Below, piece by piece: positions 58,590 through 64,000 of a DNA stretch of 64,000 nucleotides. Positions within the stretch are counted from its first letter, which is position 1. The number at the start of each line of letters is the position of its first letter. The notes beneath the pieces are model-generated. The model saw nothing but the letters and a program-made list of their open reading frames with translations. It did not search any database and was not told the DNA's origin. This stretch comes from Oreohelix idahoensis (lineage: Eukaryota > Mollusca > Gastropoda > Stylommatophora > Oreohelicidae), in contig JAMPIV010013750.1 in the NCBI GenBank assembly GCA_024509875.1, positions 62,001 to 126,000 on the forward strand, in the 5' to 3' direction. A program made the translations under genes and the position numbers.

Positions 58590-60182
58590 AGGCCACCACG
58601 TTAGATCCGATTTGATTGGCTAGAATAATATGTAAGGCGAAACATGATTAGTCGACTGCAAATACCATTTTTGGTTGTTAATGGAAACGGTAGGAAGGGT
58701 ACATTTTTTCAAATGCTTTTGTAAACATGGTCTCATTGGCTAGACCATTTGATATAGTCAATTAGGAGCGTCAGTTCAGGGCCACTTTTTGAAAATAAAC
58801 TTTGTAGAACCAAGTGCGTTGAGAACCAGCTCATATGTTTCTAATAAAAGCCTGGGACAGAGGCAGATCGGAATTGTGCCATAACTCATCGCCAGTCAAC
58901 GTACTTGTTTAATATTTCCTTGAATTGTGGTAAGCTAGACATATTTGATCTCTTTTAGATGAAAATTGAATGTGAATTGATAATTTATGTCTGTATGTGT
59001 GTGGTTCAGTAGCAAACATGAGGCAAGGCCTAGATATTGCTCCACCATGAAAAAAACTTGTCGGAGAGGAGTATAACTGTATAGGCCTATATGGGATTGC
59101 CAAATAGTACTATGACACCTATCTTATTGAATAGAAGGAAATAATGCTGGAATTGCAGAGGCGTTGTAACCATTAGGGAGAGGAATACTGGTGTATATTG
59201 TTACATAAGAAACTAGCAGTTGGCCTACCGCGCTGAACTCTGTGTTTGTTATGTATTGTGCTTCAGTGTGGAAATAGATTATAAATTAGTTCTGAAGTAG
59301 GAGGTACAACCTTCTTATTTCAGGGACCGTGGTACTAACGTATTAGAGCAGCACCTGGTCTGAGTTTTGCTGAATCCAGAGGCTGGTAGCATACTCCTTG
59401 GTCAAGATATCGACCAGTGTTGTTTCTCAAGAAAACGGTGAAGCAAGCGAGCAGAGGAGTCAGTTTTCCTGTCGCCCACACAGAAGTTAAGTTTTCGTTG
59501 GCCAGAGCAGCTCAATCTTGTATACCCCCCTCTAAAATTGACTGTACATTAAATCAAGAGGGACAGTTATTTGTTTTCAAATAAAAGAAACTGTGAACCT
59601 TTCAAATATTATTTCCACCAGTAACAAACACATGAAGTCATGATGACAAACAACAACCTAGCTTGAAAAGCCAGTATTACCTCATAGTACTACATCACTA
59701 CTTACACACATATTGTAATAATAATATATGTCAGTACAAAGATCCTATGTATAAATTGTGTACATACAACTTGTGATTACATTTGATTGTGATTCCTGAT
59801 TCACTCTGTAGTTGAATCAGGATATCTATTATTGAAAGGAATTAATACATATTTTAAAAGTTAACACTTGACTTATTAAGATAGTCTTATAGAGTGTTCT
59901 ATGTATGTGAGTGTCACAGTGTTGTAAAGTATTGTGGATTAAATTAAATTGTTTATCTGTCTGTTGGTTGTTGTGAACATACACTTCATCACTATCATAA
60001 CCCTAGACATTCAACGTAGTCATCACAATATTCCAGAATAAGTCTGACTGAGGTCTAAATGTGGTAGCAAAGTAAGGTCATCTGTAACACACCACACTTA
60101 TTTGATACAGATACCTTCACAGCTGATCTCAGTCAGTACACTAAGTCCCCTATAAATATTTATATCATCCCACTTTACCACA
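58590..60182 (+). repeat. Old LTR of the A/B family, opposite strand, 5' truncated
   Basis: The reverse complement of this segment matches the left two-thirds of the A/B LTRs, ending exactly at the LTR terminus (CCACTTTACCACA, 60182). Divergence is much higher than among A and B, and about 0.8 kb of the other LTR end is missing. No primer site follows at 60183, so this is a solo or truncated LTR, not a 5' LTR. It implies a third, older insertion of the family. Confidence 0.8.
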
Positions 60183-60183
60183 C

Positions 60184-60719
60184 CAATCCAAGAGCCGAGA
60201 GGCTAGAAAGGAGGCGAGAAGTAGAAGTGGTAGTAGGAGAAATACGGATCCACGGGAGTACAGATCCGAGAGGTTAATAAGAGTAGTAGGAGAAATACGG
60301 ATCGACGGGATTACCGATCCAAGAGCCGACAGGCTAGGGAGAAGGAGAGAAATATAAGTGGTAGTAGAAGGAGAGAAATTACTAAGGATCGACGGGGATA
60401 CCGATCTAGCAGTAGAGAGGAGTCGAAGAAGAGAAATAGTACTAGAAGTACACGTAGAAGTCGAGGTAGCGACGAGTCAAAGAATAAAGAACCTGAGAGG
60501 AACCCGGGTAGCACGAGAAGGAAGGAAATTGAAGATAGAGAAAAACTGAAGCAAACGGTGGAAGAAATAAGGAGTAGAGAAGTTGAGAGATATTCGGGAC
60601 ACACGAGAAATAGAGAGGTAGAAAGGGAGCAAAGAGTTGAAGAAGTCAAAAGAGTAAAGAAGACTCAAAATATTGATAAGCAGGTGGCACTGGAGGTGCT
60701 ACACAAAGAGTTGAAGTAA
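60184..60719 (+). pseudogene. Arg/Ser/Glu-rich open frame, origin unknown
   Basis: 60184-60281 reads QSKSREARKEARSRSGSRRN; a one-base shift near 60280 leads to a 145-codon frame (60282-60719) with no stop and no Met. Its N-part repeats RS-rich units (SSRRNTDRRDYRSKSRQ, then ISGSRRREITKDRRGYRSSS). Its C-part is a Glu/Arg/Lys coiled coil ending VALEVLHKELK and TAA. The absence of ATG suggests an exon piece or a truncated element gene, perhaps another Gag N-terminus. It starts right beside the old LTR end. Confidence 0.4.
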
Positions 60720-60773
60720 GTGAGGTAGGGAAAGGATGACGATATGAGAAGAGACTCATAGTAATTAGATAAA

Positions 60774-60784
60774 CAAGATGGCGG
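60774..60784 (+). promoter_or_regulatory. YY1/Pho-like motif
   Basis: CAAGATGGCGG contains AAGATGGCGGC-type sequence, the consensus of the conserved factor YY1. A 23-codon frame starts at this ATG (MAAVAESWGDMYN...) and ends at 60847. I cannot tell whether it is a protein start, a binding site or chance. Confidence 0.3.
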
Positions 60785-60929
60785 CGGTAGCTGAGTCTTG
60801 GGGAGACATGTATAATCGGTCCATACCGAGCACACGTGAAGAAAACTGAGTACACCTGACCGATAGAGTACTGCAGTAGTGGAGGAGATGAGGGGTAAAG
60901 GAGAATCAAGAGGAATATTTTGAAGTAGA

Positions 60930-61800
60930 AGCCATGGGAAGTGGAGAGGATATTAGGTTAGAAGCAGAAGATAAGGAATAAGAGAAGCCATAGGAGATGG
61001 CGAACAACAGTTGCGAGTTAAATGAGAATTGAGATTTGGAGAAGCCGTAGGAAGACGGCGGGAGTAATGGAGAAATTGAAGAGAAGCCATTGGAGATGGC
61101 GGGAAAAGAGTGTGGAGATAAATGAGAATTGAGATTTGGAGAAGCCGCAGGAAGTCGGCAGAGATATTGGTGAAATATTGGAGATAAATGAGAAGTGAGA
61201 TTTGGAGAAGCCGTAGGAAGTCGGCAGAGATATTTGGAAAGTATTTGAGATAAATGAGAGTGGAGATATGGGGAAGTCGTAGCGAAGACCACAAAGTAGT
61301 TTGGAGAAACTTCATAAAACATAGTAATGGTAGTGAGGAAAATCAGAGGTATAGTTCCAGGGAGGGAACAGGAGTAAGGATAGTGAGGAAGAGAGGAAGT
61401 GGTGAAGTAGAATTTTGCAGCGGTAGTCTAGTTGTGTGAAAACTAGATGCAATCGTTCTACCCTGAACATAAGGAGGAACTGAGTAGGTCTGAACGATAG
61501 ATTACTGCAGTGGAGCGGGGAAGAGTAAAATGAATTGAGAAGCAAAAGAGAAGATGTCAGAGATAAGAGTATATGACATATGAGAAGCCAAAGAGGAGAT
61601 GGCATAAAATTGAAGAGAGATAATTGAAGGTTCCTGAGGGAACAAATAGAGAGTACGTAAATATGGTTGAGAGAAAAGGAGAGAAGCCATAGAGAAGATG
61701 GCAGAGATAAGAGTATATGAAATATGAGAAGCCATAGAGAAGATGGCAGAGATAAGAATATACGAAATACGAGAAGCCAAAGAGGAGATGGCATAAAATC
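60930..61800 (+). repeat. Purine-rich tandem repeats with an array of short hairpins
   Basis: Two repeat blocks. 60980-61280: units of 60-80 bases with GAGATTTGGAGAAGCC. 61560-61830: units with GAGAAGCCATAGAGAAGATGGC and AATTGAAGGTTCCTGAGGGAAC. Each unit has a small inverted repeat: 60987-61001, 61044-61059, 61086-61100, 61144-61159, 61210-61225, 61587-61603, 61686-61702, 61731-61747, 61776-61792. Stems are GCCAT/ATGGC or GCCGT/ACGGC. The long hydrophobic antisense frames here (60906-62041) are by-products of the purine bias. Confidence 0.7.
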
Positions 61801-61917
61801 GAAGAGAGATAATTGAAGGTTCCTGAGGGAACGAAGAAGAGCGTAATTGTGAAGAAGAAAGGTTCCAGAGAAGGGAACTTAAGCAGAGTATATAATAGAG
61901 AAAGATAATCCAAGGAA

Positions 61918-62202
61918 ATGAAGACATTAGAAACGAAGAGGAGAGGAAGGCATAGAAAACAGACAGAAAGGGGATCCGAGACCAGGAAGGAGCATAGGGA
62001 TATACAAGTGGCAAGGCACGATGGAGAAAGTGACAGTTCAAGTAGGAAAGGTGCGCAACGAAGAAGATATGGACAAAATTGGATAGGTGTAGTTAGTATG
62101 GCGGAATTTATAAGTATTTCCAGTAGGGTTCGCGGCCAGGGTCAGAATTTGGAGGGATTAGTGGAGGTTAACTCATATTATTATAGTGAACATGAGGGTT
62201 AA
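61918..62202 (+). CDS. Possible small protein of unknown nature, 94 codons
   Basis: ATG at 61918 opens a frame that is basic at first (KRRGRHRKQTERGSETRKEH), then SDSSSRKGAQRRRYGQNWIG, then a less charged tail to a stop at 62200-62202. It lies just after the hairpin array and shares its Arg/Glu/Ser-rich character with 60184-60719. I do not recognise it, and chance is a real possibility. Confidence 0.25.
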   Translation: MKTLETKRRGRHRKQTERGSETRKEHRDIQVARHDGESDSSSRKGAQRRRYGQNWIGVVSMAEFISISSRVRGQGQNLEGLVEVNSYYYSEHEG

Positions 62203-63368
62203 ATGAGTCACATTGTAAATTGTGTATAAGTAACAGGTAGTTACATGGAGCGAATGGAATGAATGGAACAAGTAGTATGGAAATACATGGGGTTGTCTAG
62301 GAATAGTATCCGGAAGAAGAGGGAGAATAGGGCAAAAGGATGACAAGTGATGTGGGTAATATTTTGGTTTTAGGAAGCAGGTGGAGCACATAGCAGAATG
62401 AGAAAATGCAAAATGGTAGATAATATGGTAATGTTCTGGGTATGAAAGAATATAACGTGACTGATATGGTACTAATGTCATGTTGGGAAATATGCCATTT
62501 GAAAATGAAATAATGATTTTTATGAGATGTACTCTTGTAAAATTATTTTTGTATGATTCATGAGATGTATAATTATTTTGGCATAATTCAGATACATATT
62601 CAAGGCTGAGCATATGGAAGTCTGTTTTTGGTTATATTGTAGTATGTATGGTATTTGACACAAATTACCGGTCTTGTTAAAGAAGATAAGACTGAGAGAC
62701 TAAGTAGCTAGAAAAAGACAGGTGAGGTAGATGAAGTAGTAAAGCTACTGAGGAGATATTAATGGCGGACTTGGTGGAAGTGGAGAGAGGAGTTTTGGTT
62801 AGGTATAGACAATTTTCTCTCTAAGAAAATTTTTTTTATAGGTGGGTAGATATGTAGCAGTGAGGTTGAGGTCTAAATAAAGATATAAGGTCGACTAGGA
62901 AAATCTGGTTTAGAAAATGTGCGTACTGTAGTAACGCACTATTCGATTTCACTATTTGGGAGAGAAGATTAAAAGGTTTTGATTTTAGGACTAAGGGATG
63001 TAAATCTTTTTTGGCGCGCCTTAAGAAAAGGTCGTGGATTTGGCTAGTAGATTGTCGAGATGTTGGTGGTTATGGTTTTAGAAATTTGCATTCGCTATTA
63101 AAAGTCCTACGAATAGAGTGGGAGACAGGGTTTTGGACTTAGTTAGAAAAGGGAGAGAAATTATTATTACGTCCCTTTTGGGATTTGTGTGAGTCTGAAC
63201 AAGGGGAACGGAACAAGTTGCACGAGACATTTGTAGTAGTGAGTGAGCGATGTTAATCGAGAAGCCTCAAAGAAAATTGTAATAATAAATTGGTGAAAAT
63301 AATATAGGCAGTCAGATTTTGAACGCGCTTAGCGTAGGTTGCAGAGGATTGCTAGTATTAATGTTGTG
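62203..63368. other. Stretch with no recognised gene
   Basis: Purine-rich to about 62800, then mixed. A short open segment near 62900-63140 has no known motif. Confidence 0.35.
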
Positions 63369-63485
63369 AGGTGGCGAGCGCTATTTGAGGGTTCATTCTG
63401 GCGAACAAGCCACTGAAGGTGGTTGGTGCTGTGGTTACAGTATTATACCAAGTTGTTTGCCGAACCAGCAAGTCGCTCGTACGCC
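63369..63485. repeat. Segment bounded by an inverted repeat
   Basis: Left arm GGTGGCGAGCG (63371-63381) pairs with right arm CGCTCGTACGCCACC (63474-63488), with four extra bases in the right arm. The enclosed about 95 bases carry no coding content. Confidence 0.45.
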
Positions 63486-63513
63486 ACCATTCTAGAAGTT
63501 AGACACGTTTGTG

Positions 63514-63593
63514 TATATAAAGTCAAGACATACAATGTTGCCAGTTCAAGATTTTGTTATCAAGTTGCAAGACTACAAGTCTAACAGGTATGT
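63514..63593 (+). promoter_or_regulatory. Possible TATA promoter and first-exon splice donor
   Basis: TATATAAAG at 63514-63522 is followed about 30 bases later by TTCAAG (63545-63550), a weak initiator, and by AACAG/GTATGT with the donor at 63588. The spacing is suitable for a short non-coding first exon. No downstream gene is visible before the window ends. Confidence 0.25.
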
Positions 63594-64000
63594 GACGTAA
63601 GCAGCAGCGTTAACATGTATAGTCCAAAGTGCAGCTTATAGACAGTTACCAACGTTTCAGTAGGGAACATAGACATAGGCGGAAATCTCCACCCCTGTCG
63701 GTTTAGGCCAGTCTTTCCAATATACGCCACAATAGTACCTGCTAACAGAGTGAGAACAAGACAGAGTAGGAAAAGAAATATCCACTATTGAAATGTAGCA
63801 ATTATAGATATGAAGAGTTTTCAAGGACAGAATAACGGTTATCGACAACAATGGTTCTGCAGCTATGACCAACCTAGTTAACTTTTTATCTGCCAGCACC
63901 TTTTATGAAAAATTATTATGTATTTTAGCTCGTTCAAGCCCCCAAATGATTTAACAGTAAAATGTTACTTTAGTAGCTCTTTTATATATGGAAAATATAC

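Noticed and set aside
60646..62041. Long hydrophobic Leu/Ser/Phe/Tyr frames on the minus strand, resembling membrane proteins
   Set aside because: They arise from the complement of purine-rich tandem repeats, overlap each other in several frames and have no conserved topology.

Overview
The window is animal (metazoan) genomic DNA made almost entirely of transposable elements. It is visibly AT-rich. It holds no recognisable operons, ribosome-binding sites or host gene with clear exons. The element mix points to an invertebrate genome: Ty3/Gypsy-type LTR retrotransposons, single-ORF LINEs, a Jockey-type ORF1, a Penelope-like element, a Tc1/mariner scrap and tRNA-derived SINEs. I cannot name the phylum from sequence alone. 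An arthropod would fit the Jockey-type ORF1, but this is only a suggestion.

Layout. Positions 1-17210 are a minus-strand LTR retrotransposon (element D) whose left LTR is cut by the window edge. A second, plus-strand LTR retrotransposon (element C, 3358-13032, 5-bp target duplication ATATC) sits inside D. D itself lies in the coding region of an RTE-like LINE (LINE2, 17211-18041 and 20320-20693). The same LINE also carries an ORF1-only half-LINE (18042-20319, 11-bp target duplication). Positions 20.7-29.5 kb hold a LINE 3' end, a long (TA)n tract, a Tc1/mariner remnant, two SINE copies and an old repeat pair. Positions 29463-51495 are one RTE-like LINE (LINE1, minus strand) split by two young full-length LTR retrotransposons, A (30081-39866, target duplication GTTAC) and B (41794-50812, target duplication GTCTC). 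Positions 51.5-56.5 kb hold a repeat pair, a SINE and a Penelope-like element with reverse transcriptase, GIY-YIG domain and a hammerhead-like 3' motif. Positions 57.6-58.5 kb hold a fragment of an uncharacterised, probably transposon-derived protein. Positions 58.6-60.2 kb are an old LTR of the A/B family. The last 4 kb are purine-rich: an Arg/Ser/Glu-rich open frame, an array of short hairpins, and a possible TATA promoter with a splice donor.

How it works together. All four LTR elements encode or derive from Gag-protease-integrase-reverse transcriptase-RNase H, with integrase before reverse transcriptase. This is the Gmr1-type order, as in Ty1/copia, and not the usual Ty3/Gypsy order. By eye, paired LTRs differ at only about 0.3-0.7% of positions, so all four insertions are recent. 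D has lost RT-RNase H. B has lost the protease and the integrase core. A and C keep every domain but carry one-base frame breaks, several in homopolymers, which may be assembly errors. The most unusual signals are the half-LINE with histone-type stem-loops beginning one base after its stop codon, the complementary defects of B and D, and the hairpin array near 61 kb.
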